Part shown: positions 50,730 through 59,673 of the stretch, piece after piece | Layout of the letters: every line of letters begins with the position of its first letter | Numbering within the stretch: position 1 is the first letter of the stretch | DNA from: Galbitalea sp036271875 | GTDB lineage: Bacteria > Actinomycetota > Actinomycetes > Actinomycetales > Microbacteriaceae | Length of the DNA stretch: 64,000 bases | Direction of reading: 5' to 3' | Assembly: GCA_036271875.1 (NCBI GenBank) | Contig: DATAZU010000025.1 | Location: forward strand, 62,001 to 126,000 | Program-made: the position numbers and the translations under genes | Notes under the pieces: generated by a model | What the model saw: only the letters and a program-made list of their open reading frames with translations | Told to the model about the DNA's origin: nothing | Databases searched by the model: none

Positions 50730-51647
50730 ATGACCTCTGCACCACACAACCCCATCCGCGTTTCCGCCGAAGTTGCCCAGGCGGTCCATGCCGGCCAGCC
50801 GGTCGTCGCGCTCGAGTCGACCATCTTCACCCACGGCCTGCCACGTCCGATCAACCTCGAAGTCGCTCTCGATGCTGAGACGATCCTTCGCGACCGCGGG
50901 GTCGTGCCCGCGACCATCGGAATTATCGCTGGCGTCGCGGTGATCGGAATGAGCACCGACGAGATCCGCGACCTCTCGACCGAGGATGCCGTGGTCAAGG
51001 TCAGCCGGCGCGACCTGCCGATCGCCGCCGCGAAACGGCTCAGCGGGGGCACCACCGTTGCCGCAACCGCGTTTCTCGCGCACCACGCAGCCATCCGCGT
51101 ATTCTCAACGGGCGGCCTCGGTGGCGTACATCACGGCGCGAGTGAGTCGTTTGATGAGTCCGCGGACTTGAGCATCCTCGCCGAAACACCGATTCTGCTG
51201 GTGAGCGCCGGGGTGAAGTCAATCCTGGACATCCCGGCAACCCTCGAGCGGCTCGAGACCCTCAGCGTGACCGTCGCGGGCTACCGCACAACGAGCTACC
51301 CGGGCTTCTACGTGCGGGAGTCTGGCTCAACGATCGAGTACTCGGTGAACTCCCCCGCCGAAGCCGCCGAGATTCTGTCGGCGCAGGATGCGTTCGGCAT
51401 CAACTCCGCTGTGCTCATCGCGAATCCGATTGCCGAAGACCAGCAGTTGCCCCCGGAGCTGCATACGCGCATCCTCGCCGAGGCATGGAAGGCCGCAGAG
51501 GTCGCTGGAGTCGCCGGCAATGCGACGACTCCGTACCTGCTCGATTACATTCAGCGGGCGACGAGTGGGCAGAGCCTTGCGGTCAACATCGCCGTGTACC
51601 GCGGGAACGTGACGCTGGGCGGCGAGATCGCGCTCGCGCTCGGCTGA
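50730..51647 (+). CDS. psuG: pseudouridine-5'-phosphate glycosidase
   Basis: PsuG reversibly splits pseudouridine 5'-phosphate to uracil and ribose-5-phosphate, breaking a C-C glycosidic bond with Mn(II). 305 residues, as usual. Family residues are in place: VVALESTIFTHGLP (Glu29), AVVKVSRRDLP (Lys90), STGGLGGVHHGASESFDESA with Asp142, and the Schiff-base lysine in SAGVKSILDIP (Lys163). ATG at 50730 has AGGAG upstream. The pseudouridine kinase that normally accompanies it (PfkB family) is not present in the window. Confidence 0.93.
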   Translation: MTSAPHNPIRVSAEVAQAVHAGQPVVALESTIFTHGLPRPINLEVALDAETILRDRGVVPATIGIIAGVAVIGMSTDEIRDLSTEDAVVKVSRRDLPIAAAKRLSGGTTVAATAFLAHHAAIRVFSTGGLGGVHHGASESFDESADLSILAETPILLVSAGVKSILDIPATLERLETLSVTVAGYRTTSYPGFYVRESGSTIEYSVNSPAEAAEILSAQDAFGINSAVLIANPIAEDQQLPPELHTRILAEAWKAAEVAGVAGNATTPYLLDYIQRATSGQSLAVNIAVYRGNVTLGGEIALALG

Positions 51648-51698
51648 GCCATCGCGCCGCTCAGGATGCTCGTTTTCGGCGACTGTTAGCATCAATCG

Positions 51699-52616
51699 AT
51701 GAGCGAGGTCTCGCCGGTGAACCTCACCCTCCGGCTGTTGCGCGCATTCGTCGTCGTGAGTCACGAGGGTCATGTTGGGCGCGCAGCAGCGCGGCTCTAC
51801 GTGTCACAGCCCGCGCTGTCGCAGGATATTCGCAGACTCGAGCGCGAGATCGGGGTCATCCTGTTCGAACGCGGCTCGAAGGGACTCTCGTTGACGCCCG
51901 CGGGCGAAGAACTGCTTCGAAGCGTCGAATCCGCTCTGTCGACACTTGATCACGGGATTAGCTCGGCGCAGGCAATCGCCGCGGGTGATCGAACCGTGGT
52001 GCGACTGGCGTACAGCCCGAGCATGGGCAACCAGCTCATGCCAGCGTTACTGCCTGCTCTCGAACGAGAGAAGCTCTCTCTCATCGTTGAGGAGAGCGAG
52101 GTCGACACGGGAGACGTTGGACCCGGCGTGATCTCCGGGCGCTATGACGTCGGATTCGCCCACTCGCCATCCCCGGACCAGGGGCTTCTACTCAGCCAAC
52201 TCGCGGATGAGCGCCTGTGCGTCGCGGTCGCGGCGAGCCACCGTCTCGCATCCGCGACATCGGTTCGACTGGCCGACCTTGCGGGGTCGGCCCTGCTCAT
52301 CTGGCCACGAGACAGTGCGCCGGAGTACTACGACCTCATCCTCGACATCTGTGCGCGTGCCGGTCTCGAGTTGCCCGAGGTGAAGCAATTTCGCCACATC
52401 ACGCCGCGATCGTACCTACTCGATGACAATCAGACCTTCAGCCTGCTACCGAAGTCGACAGCGACGATCCAGCGTCCCGAGGTGCGCTTCGTCGACCTCG
52501 ACGACGAGGACGCCCGAGTGCCCCTGATGTTCGTCCGCCGCTCCGACGACGACCGCGGCGAACTGAGCGTGATTGAGAACATTGCGAGGCAGGTCAGTCG
52601 ACGCCTGATGGCCTGA
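51699..52616 (+). CDS. LysR family transcriptional regulator
   Basis: A 305-residue activator/repressor. N-terminal winged HTH: LTLRLLRAFVVVSHEGHVGR, AAARLYVSQPALSQDIRRLE and LTPAGEELL; the C-terminal half is a periplasmic-binding-like effector domain. ATG at 51699 lies 51 bases after the psuG stop. It is convergent with the minus-strand sugar ABC genes (3-base gap), so its natural targets are either the nucleoside genes upstream or genes elsewhere. Confidence 0.9.
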   Translation: MSEVSPVNLTLRLLRAFVVVSHEGHVGRAAARLYVSQPALSQDIRRLEREIGVILFERGSKGLSLTPAGEELLRSVESALSTLDHGISSAQAIAAGDRTVVRLAYSPSMGNQLMPALLPALEREKLSLIVEESEVDTGDVGPGVISGRYDVGFAHSPSPDQGLLLSQLADERLCVAVAASHRLASATSVRLADLAGSALLIWPRDSAPEYYDLILDICARAGLELPEVKQFRHITPRSYLLDDNQTFSLLPKSTATIQRPEVRFVDLDDEDARVPLMFVRRSDDDRGELSVIENIARQVSRRLMA

Positions 52617-52619
52617 AAC

Positions 52620-53441
52620 CTACTTCACGGCGCCCTGCAGGAGCCCGCTGAAGAACGAGCGCTGCGTCAGAACGTAGATCAGTACGGCCGGACCGGCGAC
52701 GATGATCGATGCCGCGGCGAGCGACGGCACGTCGGTCAGATGCTGGCCCTGAAAGCTGGCGAGCCCCAGTGACACGGTTTGGATTCCCCCGCCTCCCCCC
52801 ATCACGAGAGGGACAAGATATTCATTCCACGACGAGAGGAAGGTCAGCATGACCAGGGTGGTGACCGCCGGTCGCCCGAGTGGAAGCAGTATCTGCAGGA
52901 GGATCCGCAACGACGAAGCGCCGTCGATACGCGCCGCCTCGATGAGCGAGGTGGGAAGGGACGCGAAGAATGCCTGCATCCAAAAGACCCCGAAGGCCAG
53001 GTAGAGGCCGGACTCCGGAAGAATTAGCCCCCAAAAGGTCCCGAGCAGATTGAAACTCTGGAATTCCAGGTAGATCGGCACAACCAACACGACGTACGGG
53101 ACGACGATGCCAGCAAGAAAGACGTAAAACAGTACGCGAGACCCGCGGAATCGCATTGTGCCGAACGCATATCCAGCGCTGATCGAACCAGCAGTCACAA
53201 TCACCACGACGACGATCGTCACCAGCCCGCCAGAGGTAAAGGCGGAAGCAAAGTTGCCCGCGTTCCAGGCGCTGGCAAAGGCGCTGAGCGTGAAGTGCCG
53301 GGGAAACTCGACGCCGGCGATTGGGGTGCCGGGTGCATTGAATGCCGTGATGCCGACAACGAGCAACGGAACGATGGTCAGCGCAGAAACGACCGCGAGA
53401 AAGACATAGCGAATGGCGGCGTGCGCGGGAGACATTCTCAT
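52620..53441 (-). CDS. carbohydrate ABC transporter permease (MalG-like)
   Basis: A 273-residue CUT1 permease with six helices and the EAA loop SLIEAARIDGASSLRILLQI. ATG at 53439-53441 overlaps the upstream permease stop by 4 bases. Last gene of a three-gene importer (binding protein, MalF-like, MalG-like) that, like the first sugar locus, lacks its own ATPase. Substrate unknown. Confidence 0.9.
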   Translation of the reverse strand: MRMSPAHAAIRYVFLAVVSALTIVPLLVVGITAFNAPGTPIAGVEFPRHFTLSAFASAWNAGNFASAFTSGGLVTIVVVVIVTAGSISAGYAFGTMRFRGSRVLFYVFLAGIVVPYVVLVVPIYLEFQSFNLLGTFWGLILPESGLYLAFGVFWMQAFFASLPTSLIEAARIDGASSLRILLQILLPLGRPAVTTLVMLTFLSSWNEYLVPLVMGGGGGIQTVSLGLASFQGQHLTDVPSLAAASIIVAGPAVLIYVLTQRSFFSGLLQGAVK

Positions 53442-54373
53442 GAGTCGCTCGACAAACGTGAGATGGCCGCGGAAATGGCGAGCACGATGATGCCAAGAAT
53501 CACAGCCAGCGCGGACGCCGCTCCCAGCTCCTCCAGTACGAATGCGCGAGTGTAGATGAGGGTAGACGCGACCTGGGTCTGGTTGCCAGGGCCACCCTGC
53601 GTTGTAACCCAGATGAGCGCGAAGTTATTGAGCGAAACGGCGAAGGTCAGGATGGCCGCCACGACAATGACACGACGCAGGCCGGGCACTGTGACGGTGA
53701 AGAATTCGCGAATGGCGCCGGCACCATCTATCGCGGCCGCGTCATAGAGTTCGGTATCGATGTGCTGCGCGCCGGACAGGAAGAGCACCATGCACAGGCC
53801 GGACATCAACCACGTTCCGATGGCGCCCTCTGAGGGAAGCGCCCAGGTGAAGTCTCCAAGCCAGACTCGCGTGAGGTCACCGAGACCGATGAGTCGCAGC
53901 AGTTCGTTGAGCGGACCATCCGACTGCAGTAACCACTGCCAGGCAACTCCGACGACGACGACCGACAGCACCTGCGGCAGGAACAGAAACACTCGCCACA
54001 TACCCATGAGTCGAAGCGGGTGGCGGGCAATGATCCCCGTGAGTACGAGGCCGATGCAGATCGGGATGGCGGAGTAGAAAGCAACGAGCACGATCGAGTG
54101 GAACGCTGCGGACGCGACTGTCGGGTCGGTAAGCGCGTCGATGTAGTTGCCGAGGCCGACGAACTTGGCCTGGCTGACGCCGTCCCAGTTCCACAGCGAG
54201 ATCCAAACTCCATAGCCGATGGGAACAAGGATGACGAGCGTGAACAGGGCCAGTGGTGGAAGAACGTAGAGGAGGCCCTCGGGCTGCCGCATTCCCCGCG
54301 GACGCCGCGACCGGCGAGAGGCGGCTGTCCCACCATGCTCGCCGGCCGAGACCACCGAAGTGTTTGCCGTCAC
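53438..54373 (-). CDS. carbohydrate ABC transporter permease (MalF-like)
   Basis: A 311-residue CUT1 permease. After a basic ~30-residue N-terminus come six helices, with the EAA loop AAAIDGAGAIREFFTVTVPG and the conserved WVTTQGGPGNQTQVASTLIY segment. It starts with GTG at 54371-54373, 5 bases after the binding-protein stop, and overlaps the MalG-like gene. Confidence 0.9.
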   Translation of the reverse strand: MTANTSVVSAGEHGGTAASRRSRRPRGMRQPEGLLYVLPPLALFTLVILVPIGYGVWISLWNWDGVSQAKFVGLGNYIDALTDPTVASAAFHSIVLVAFYSAIPICIGLVLTGIIARHPLRLMGMWRVFLFLPQVLSVVVVGVAWQWLLQSDGPLNELLRLIGLGDLTRVWLGDFTWALPSEGAIGTWLMSGLCMVLFLSGAQHIDTELYDAAAIDGAGAIREFFTVTVPGLRRVIVVAAILTFAVSLNNFALIWVTTQGGPGNQTQVASTLIYTRAFVLEELGAASALAVILGIIVLAISAAISRLSSDS

Positions 54374-54378
54374 AGTTC

Positions 54379-55773
54379 TTACGATTTTCTCTGCTTCTGG
54401 AAGTCAATCCAGCTGCTTTGAATTGTCCCCGTAAATGACTGGGGAGTTGTCTTCCCTGAAGCCATTGACTGCAACGCCGCCGGGAGCGCTGTCCCGAAGG
54501 TTGGCGATGCCCAGTCGAGGAACGGCGTCGTCCCCGGGCCGGATGCCGAGTTGATCTTCGTGATGTCGTCAAGCACCGTCTGGGAGGTTGGGCCGGTCGC
54601 CTGTGTGCCGCTCGACACCAGTGCACCGGGAACGCCCCATCCCTGCGTGAACAGGTAGTCGGTGTTCTCCGCGCTGACGAAGTAGTTCAGGAACGCTGCA
54701 TCCACCGCCTGGTGCTTCGACTTGGCGCTGATGACGAGGGGAGTCGACCGCCCGCCGCCCACCGGCGACTGGGGCGACACCGACGGAAGCTGGAAGACCC
54801 CGCCGTTCGCACCAAAGGTGGTATCCGCGCTGCCCGAGTTCCAGCTTCCTTCGATGTAGTACATCGACTTCCCTGCGAAGAAGGCGGATGCGGCATCCGA
54901 ATCCGATTCACCGGACGCGCCAGGCTCGAAGTATCCGGCCGTCTGCCAATCCTGAATGGTCTTGGCGGCCTTCACGTTGGCCGGAGCCGAGAAGGAGCCT
55001 GACGCACCATAGATCCAGTTGTTGACCGATGCAGCGCTGGTTGAGAACGAGTCCCACAGCGCCATCTCGGTGTGGATGTATGTGCTGGATTCCTCGATGC
55101 CGACAATGCCCTTCGACTTGGCCGCTGCGAGCGAACTTTCGAACTGGTCGAAAGTAGTCGGGATGCTCGTCACACCGGCTTTGTCCATGAGCTTCTTGTT
55201 GTAAAAGACACCGATCATGCTGGTCTGTTCGGGAAGCCCGTAGAGAGCACCGCTTCCCCACAGGTCGCCTTTACTCTTGTCGACTTTGAAGACGTCGAGC
55301 TTGGCCGATCCGCCGAATCGCGCATCCCAGTTGTATGCCTTCGCGTATGCGTCCAGCGGTAGAAGGTCGCCCGCCTTCACAAAGTTGTAAAAGCCCTGGC
55401 CGTATCCTGCCGTCTCGAGCATGAGCACGTCCGGCGGATCGTTGGATGCGACCTTCAGGTTGATTGAGTTCGCGTAGCTGTTGTAGTCCGTCGTGAGTCG
55501 CTTGATGGTGACGTTCGGGTATTTCTTCTCAAAGCGCTTGATCACGTTGGCGAAGGTTGCGCCGGTGCCGGTAGTACCCCACCCGTCGTCCACGGTGATG
55601 GTTACTGGTTTGCTGGTGTCGAACTTGGTCGTGACGGGCTGGCTCCCCGATGAACCCCCGGAACTTCCCGAGCCGGGCGCGCAGGCTGCTAGCGCAATCG
55701 CAACAGCCAGGCCGGTTGCGGATGCGAGCGCCGCCCGTTTGAAATTGCTGTGTCTTCCTGTTCGAGTAAGCAT
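54379..55773 (-). CDS. sugar-binding lipoprotein of second CUT1 importer
   Basis: A 464-residue solute-binding protein family 1 member. Signal with basic start RHSNFKRAALASATGLA and lipobox LAAC, followed by a Gly/Ser linker and the binding fold (FEKKYPNVTIKRLTTDYNSY, SMIGVFYNKKLMDKAGV, FFAGKSMYYIEGSWNSG). ATG at 55771-55773. The 111 bases upstream, up to the cupin stop, would hold its promoter; a copy of AAACCGATTT lies at the far end of it. Whether it carries a nucleoside, sugar or oligosaccharide cannot be read. Confidence 0.9.
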   Translation of the reverse strand: MLTRTGRHSNFKRAALASATGLAVAIALAACAPGSGSSGGSSGSQPVTTKFDTSKPVTITVDDGWGTTGTGATFANVIKRFEKKYPNVTIKRLTTDYNSYANSINLKVASNDPPDVLMLETAGYGQGFYNFVKAGDLLPLDAYAKAYNWDARFGGSAKLDVFKVDKSKGDLWGSGALYGLPEQTSMIGVFYNKKLMDKAGVTSIPTTFDQFESSLAAAKSKGIVGIEESSTYIHTEMALWDSFSTSAASVNNWIYGASGSFSAPANVKAAKTIQDWQTAGYFEPGASGESDSDAASAFFAGKSMYYIEGSWNSGSADTTFGANGGVFQLPSVSPQSPVGGGRSTPLVISAKSKHQAVDAAFLNYFVSAENTDYLFTQGWGVPGALVSSGTQATGPTSQTVLDDITKINSASGPGTTPFLDWASPTFGTALPAALQSMASGKTTPQSFTGTIQSSWIDFQKQRKS

Positions 55774-55884
55774 TGGGGCTCCATCGTCTTATGTGGTGCT
55801 GGACTGTCCTCATGGTTTCATCCGGGTGATGAGCAGTCCAAGACGAAGTGCGGCAACGCCATAACTGGAGAGTTATCGTTCGCG

Positions 55885-56175
55885 CTAAACCGATTTGAAT
55901 TCGATCTCGATGAAAACGACGGGCTTATCGGACGCGCTCGACACATTATGCGTCGTGCCGATAACACCGGTGTAGCTCACCCCGGGTTCCTGATGCAGGT
56001 TGCGGATGCTGCCGTCAGCTGCGGTGACGACGAGGTCGCCGCCCGAAATCGGAACAACGAGGTAGTCGAAGTCGTGCACGTGAATGCCGGTTTCGTCGCC
56101 CTTTGCCGCAAACGTGAGCCGGTTCACCTTGACGCGGTCGTCCTCGAAATCGAGTTCGGATGTTCGAAGTGCCAT
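55885..56175 (-). CDS. small cupin-domain protein
   Basis: A 96-residue single cupin. The first cupin motif is ETGIHVHDFDYLVVPISGG (with two His and an acidic residue for metal), the second is less clear (GTTHNVSSASDKPVVFIEIE, one His). ATG at 56173-56175 is chosen because the cupin pattern starts soon after; upstream sequence in the same frame does not look coded. It lies between the LivF-type gene (149 bases before) and the second sugar importer and could be a small-molecule sensor or isomerase. Confidence 0.72.
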   Translation of the reverse strand: MALRTSELDFEDDRVKVNRLTFAAKGDETGIHVHDFDYLVVPISGGDLVVTAADGSIRNLHQEPGVSYTGVIGTTHNVSSASDKPVVFIEIEFKSV

Positions 56176-56324
56176 CCGCCCAGTATGCCTTGACGCGACG
56201 CACCTGGCCGGGTTCGAGCATGAGGTACGCCGCATCGACAGGCAGATGGCGCGCATTGCGATCCGGCCAGAATGGGCGCGCCTCTACGACTTCGGTGCTG
56301 GTCGGCTAGCGCAGGAGCCGAAGG

Positions 56325-57035
56325 TCAGAACAGGGACATCAGCGCATCCACGTCGGTGAACGCCGTCGGTGCATCATGGGCGACGATCGCTCCATTCTTC
56401 AGGACGTACACGTCGTCGACGGTCTTCATAACGTATGGAATGTTCTGCTCGACCAACAGCACCGACGTCGACTCCTCGCGCGTGACGCGCTCGACGAGGT
56501 TCATGATCTGGTCGACGATAACCGGAGCGAGACCAGTAGATGGCTCGTCCAGAAGGATGACGTGGGGTTGAAGCAGGAGTGCCCGACTGATCGCGACAAG
56601 GCTCTGTTGGCCACCCGAGAGTTCCCCGGTTCGCCGTTCGAGAAATTGCGCCAACATGGGCACGTACTCGATAACTGTCGCTAACCGCTGGCGTCCCTCC
56701 TCGGAGTTCAGCCGAACTCCTGCGCCGGCGTTCAAACCGAGTTCGAGATTCTCGAAGACCGACAGATAGCCGAAGATCCCGCGACCCTGCGGCACAAACG
56801 CCAGCCCCGCAGGTACGCGGTTGCGTCGGGCGCTGACCTTATCTCGATCGTATTCAATGGACCCGGCACGAGGGTTTATGAGTCCCGCCAACGTGCGAAG
56901 CAGTGTCGATTTTCCTGCGCCATTGTGTCCGATCAGCCCGGTAATGACACCGGGGCGCAACTCAAGATCAACGGAACGCAGCACGGGAAGGCTACCGATT
57001 CGTACGTCTACTGAGCGAAGCGCTGCAATGCTCAT
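56325..57035 (-). CDS. branched-chain amino-acid-type ABC ATPase (LivF-like)
   Basis: A 236-residue ATPase of the HAAT transporter family. Walker A GHNGAGKST, Q-loop FVPQGRGIF, signature TGELSGGQQSLVAISRALL, Walker B VILLDEPSTGLAP. It overlaps the LivG-like gene by 4 bases and is the last of five transport genes. These importers take up amino acids, amides, urea or aromatic/organic acids. Confidence 0.92.
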   Translation of the reverse strand: MSIAALRSVDVRIGSLPVLRSVDLELRPGVITGLIGHNGAGKSTLLRTLAGLINPRAGSIEYDRDKVSARRNRVPAGLAFVPQGRGIFGYLSVFENLELGLNAGAGVRLNSEEGRQRLATVIEYVPMLAQFLERRTGELSGGQQSLVAISRALLLQPHVILLDEPSTGLAPVIVDQIMNLVERVTREESTSVLLVEQNIPYVMKTVDDVYVLKNGAIVAHDAPTAFTDVDALMSLF

Positions 57036-57802
57036 GCGAATTGCCCCCCTAGGTAGGTTTCCTGCATCCTCGGGTCCTTGAGCACATCCTCGGGCTTGCC
57101 CGTGATCAGTAGCTCGCCCATGTGAAGGAACGCGATTTCGTCTGCCAGAGCACGCACCAGATCCAGGTTGTGTTCAACGATGACAACGGTCTTCCCGTCG
57201 GTGCGCAGCTGTTCGATCAGGCGGATGAAGTGCGCCGCAGAATTCGCGTCGAGCCCGGACGACGGCTCGTCCAGAAGAAACACGTCGGGATCGAAGGCCA
57301 GCATGCGACCGAGCGAAACGAATTTTTGCTCGGCGTATGACATCCTGCTTGCCGGCAAGAGTCCCCCGGCCGGAAGGCCGAGGAGCTCGAGTATCTCGGG
57401 CACTGACCGCCTGGTCGCGCTCGATGTCCGCTTGTCTTTTCGATGCTCTGATGACTCGCGAGCTACCTCTATGTTCTCCCGTGCCGTCAATCGCGAGAAC
57501 ACGCGTACCTCTTGAAATGACCTTACGAGGCCGCGAGCCGCCACTCGCCGCAGCGGCATCCCCTGGATCTCCAGGCTGCCAAGTCGAATCGTTCCCGTAT
57601 CCGGAGCCAGCGCGCCCGAAATGACATTGAACAGCGTTGTCTTGCCTGCACCGTTCGGACCGATGAGTGCGGTCACGTGTGACTCTTTGGCCGTGAGACT
57701 CACATTGCGAAGTGCCTGAAGACCGCCGAACGATTTGCTCACCGACTCGATGACGACATCTCCGCCAGCGGGGTCGCCCAGCGTTGTCGTGCCATCGGTC
57801 AT
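57032..57802 (-). CDS. branched-chain amino-acid-type ABC ATPase (LivG-like)
   Basis: A 256-residue ATPase. Walker A GPNGAGKTTLFN, LVRSFQEVRVFSRLTARENI, signature SRMSYAEQKFVSLGRML (SYAEQ for LSGGQ, common in LivG), Walker B VFLLDEPSSGLD, switch His in VEHNLDLVRAL. ATG at 57800-57802 overlaps the LivM stop by 4 bases, which decides the start over a longer open frame lying within livM. Confidence 0.92.
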   Translation of the reverse strand: MTDGTTTLGDPAGGDVVIESVSKSFGGLQALRNVSLTAKESHVTALIGPNGAGKTTLFNVISGALAPDTGTIRLGSLEIQGMPLRRVAARGLVRSFQEVRVFSRLTARENIEVARESSEHRKDKRTSSATRRSVPEILELLGLPAGGLLPASRMSYAEQKFVSLGRMLAFDPDVFLLDEPSSGLDANSAAHFIRLIEQLRTDGKTVVIVEHNLDLVRALADEIAFLHMGELLITGKPEDVLKDPRMQETYLGGQFA

Positions 57803-58710
57803 TTGAGCTGCTCCTGTCGACCGGGGTTCTTCCGGCCAAACCTCGATGTATCCGAAATCAATCCTTCGGGGCGGAAGATGACCATCGCGACGAGAAGCAC
57901 GCCGTAGATGATCTGACCGAGCGACGCCTGATCCGCCGGAGGGACAAAGTTCAGGAACGTGAGGGCCGGCGGCAAGGCACTGATGATGACTGCGCCAACC
58001 ACCGGGCCCCACACCGTACCCGCGCCGCCGAGGATCACCATGGTGAAGACGAGAACGGACTGCTGGAAATCGAAGCTGTCTGGATTGATGAATCCGACGT
58101 AGTAGGCATATACGCAGCCCGCCAGCCCCGCAAGCGCACCCCCGATAATAAGGGAAAGCGAGCGGGCCGACAACGGACTGACGGCGAGTGACTCGGCGGC
58201 GCGTTCATCGTCTCGCACCGCACGCATTCGCCGTCCGACCGGGCTCGATCGCAGCAAAGCGACGGTGCCGACCGAAATGATCGCAGCGATGGCAGCGAAG
58301 ATGAGGAAATCGTTGGGGGTCGAAAGTGTCGCACCGAAGACGGTCGGCGCCGGAAAGCCGGTCAGGCCGTTTGTACCGCCGACGAATGCCGAGTTCACGA
58401 ACACGGTGCTCGCCACGTATTGCAAACCAAGCGAGGCGACCATGAAATATTCGTATCTCGCTCTCACCGCGGGAATGATAAAGATCGCTCCTGCGGCCGC
58501 AGCCAGGATGATCGCCGCAATCGCGGTAACGAATAACGAGCTGCTGACATGGCCGGCCACGAGCGCAGTCGTGTAGGCACCAACGCCGTATAGCGCGCCC
58601 ATTCCGGCGACGTACATCCCTCCGAGCCCCATTGGGATATTCAGCGCGCTTGCGAGGGTGATCGCGATCAGCGCGAAGATCAGGATGTTTTCCCAGTAAG
58701 CGAGAGCCAT
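57799..58710 (-). CDS. branched-chain amino-acid-type ABC permease (LivM-like)
   Basis: A 303-residue membrane permease with about eight to ten helices; the conserved cytoplasmic loop is RSSPVGRRMRAVRDDERAAE, followed by GGALAGLAGCVYAYYVGFI and VILGGAGTVWGPVVGA. ATG at 58708-58710 has AGGAG upstream and follows the LivH stop almost directly. Partner of the LivH-like permease. Confidence 0.92.
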   Translation of the reverse strand: MALAYWENILIFALIAITLASALNIPMGLGGMYVAGMGALYGVGAYTTALVAGHVSSSLFVTAIAAIILAAAAGAIFIIPAVRARYEYFMVASLGLQYVASTVFVNSAFVGGTNGLTGFPAPTVFGATLSTPNDFLIFAAIAAIISVGTVALLRSSPVGRRMRAVRDDERAAESLAVSPLSARSLSLIIGGALAGLAGCVYAYYVGFINPDSFDFQQSVLVFTMVILGGAGTVWGPVVGAVIISALPPALTFLNFVPPADQASLGQIIYGVLLVAMVIFRPEGLISDTSRFGRKNPGRQEQLK

Positions 58711-58711
58711 T

Positions 58712-59611
58712 TCAGGAACTCCTTTCGGCGAGGACACTTTGGCCGGCATTTCTGCTGAACAGGCCACCCGGGCGGGTTAGGAGAACGATGACCATGATTC
58801 CCAGCCCCACCGCCTGCGACCAGCTGGCCGGGAGCCACTGGACACTCACGCTCTCGATAATTCCGAGCACGACCGCGCTCACAAATGTTCCAACCGGGCT
58901 GGTGACCCCACCGATGATCGTTGCGGTGAACGCGAACGTGCCCACCGTCAGTGCAGCCGATCCGTCAACGCCGTTGAGCGACGGAATGATGATCGCCGCG
59001 GGCACTAGTAGCGCGGACCCGACCGCCATCGTCACAATGTCGTGCGCGGTTGTACGCACGGAATACACGGCCGCGAGATCCCGGTCATCACTGATTGCTC
59101 GGATCGTGCGTCCGCTCAGGGTGCGACTGAGCCAGAGTTGTAGACCGACGATGATGAGAACGCCGAGAACAACTCCGACGATGTCCCCGACCGGAATTTG
59201 CAAACCCCCAAGAGAAAGACGCTGGGTGGTAAGTACCCCGGAAGGGAACGAGAGGAATCCGCCGCCGTTCACAATGGACAGGACGTTCGTGATGACCGTC
59301 AGCACGCCGAGCGACGCGACGAATCCGACGAGAAAGGACAGCCGTCCCCTAATGAGTGGCCGGTAGGCGATGAGATAGATGAGTATCCCACCGCCCACCG
59401 AAACAACGAGACAGGCGAGGATGGCAAGAGGTACTCCGAAGTGCCAGGTGGTCACCGCGTAGTAGTACGTCTCCGCCGTGAGAAGGAACACCGCGCCGTG
59501 AGCAACGTGGAAGATCCGCGTTACCCGGAGGATCAAGCCGAACCCCACTGCGGGCAGCCCAAGTAGCGCACCAGTTCCGGCTCCGAGGATCGCTAGTTGA
59601 AGCAGTATCAC
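58712..59611 (-). CDS. branched-chain amino-acid-type ABC permease (LivH-like)
   Basis: A 299-residue permease with about eight helices. Family loop: LSRTLSGRTIRAISDDRDLA; C-terminal FTATIIGGVTSPVGTFVSAV. GTG start at 59609-59611, 62 bases after the binding-protein stop. Confidence 0.92.
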   Translation of the reverse strand: MILLQLAILGAGTGALLGLPAVGFGLILRVTRIFHVAHGAVFLLTAETYYYAVTTWHFGVPLAILACLVVSVGGGILIYLIAYRPLIRGRLSFLVGFVASLGVLTVITNVLSIVNGGGFLSFPSGVLTTQRLSLGGLQIPVGDIVGVVLGVLIIVGLQLWLSRTLSGRTIRAISDDRDLAAVYSVRTTAHDIVTMAVGSALLVPAAIIIPSLNGVDGSAALTVGTFAFTATIIGGVTSPVGTFVSAVVLGIIESVSVQWLPASWSQAVGLGIMVIVLLTRPGGLFSRNAGQSVLAERSS

Positions 59612-59673
59612 CGTCGGCCGACCGTTCTAAGATGCGTTGTCATTCTCGCTGTTTGCCTTCTCGCTGCTTCCGG

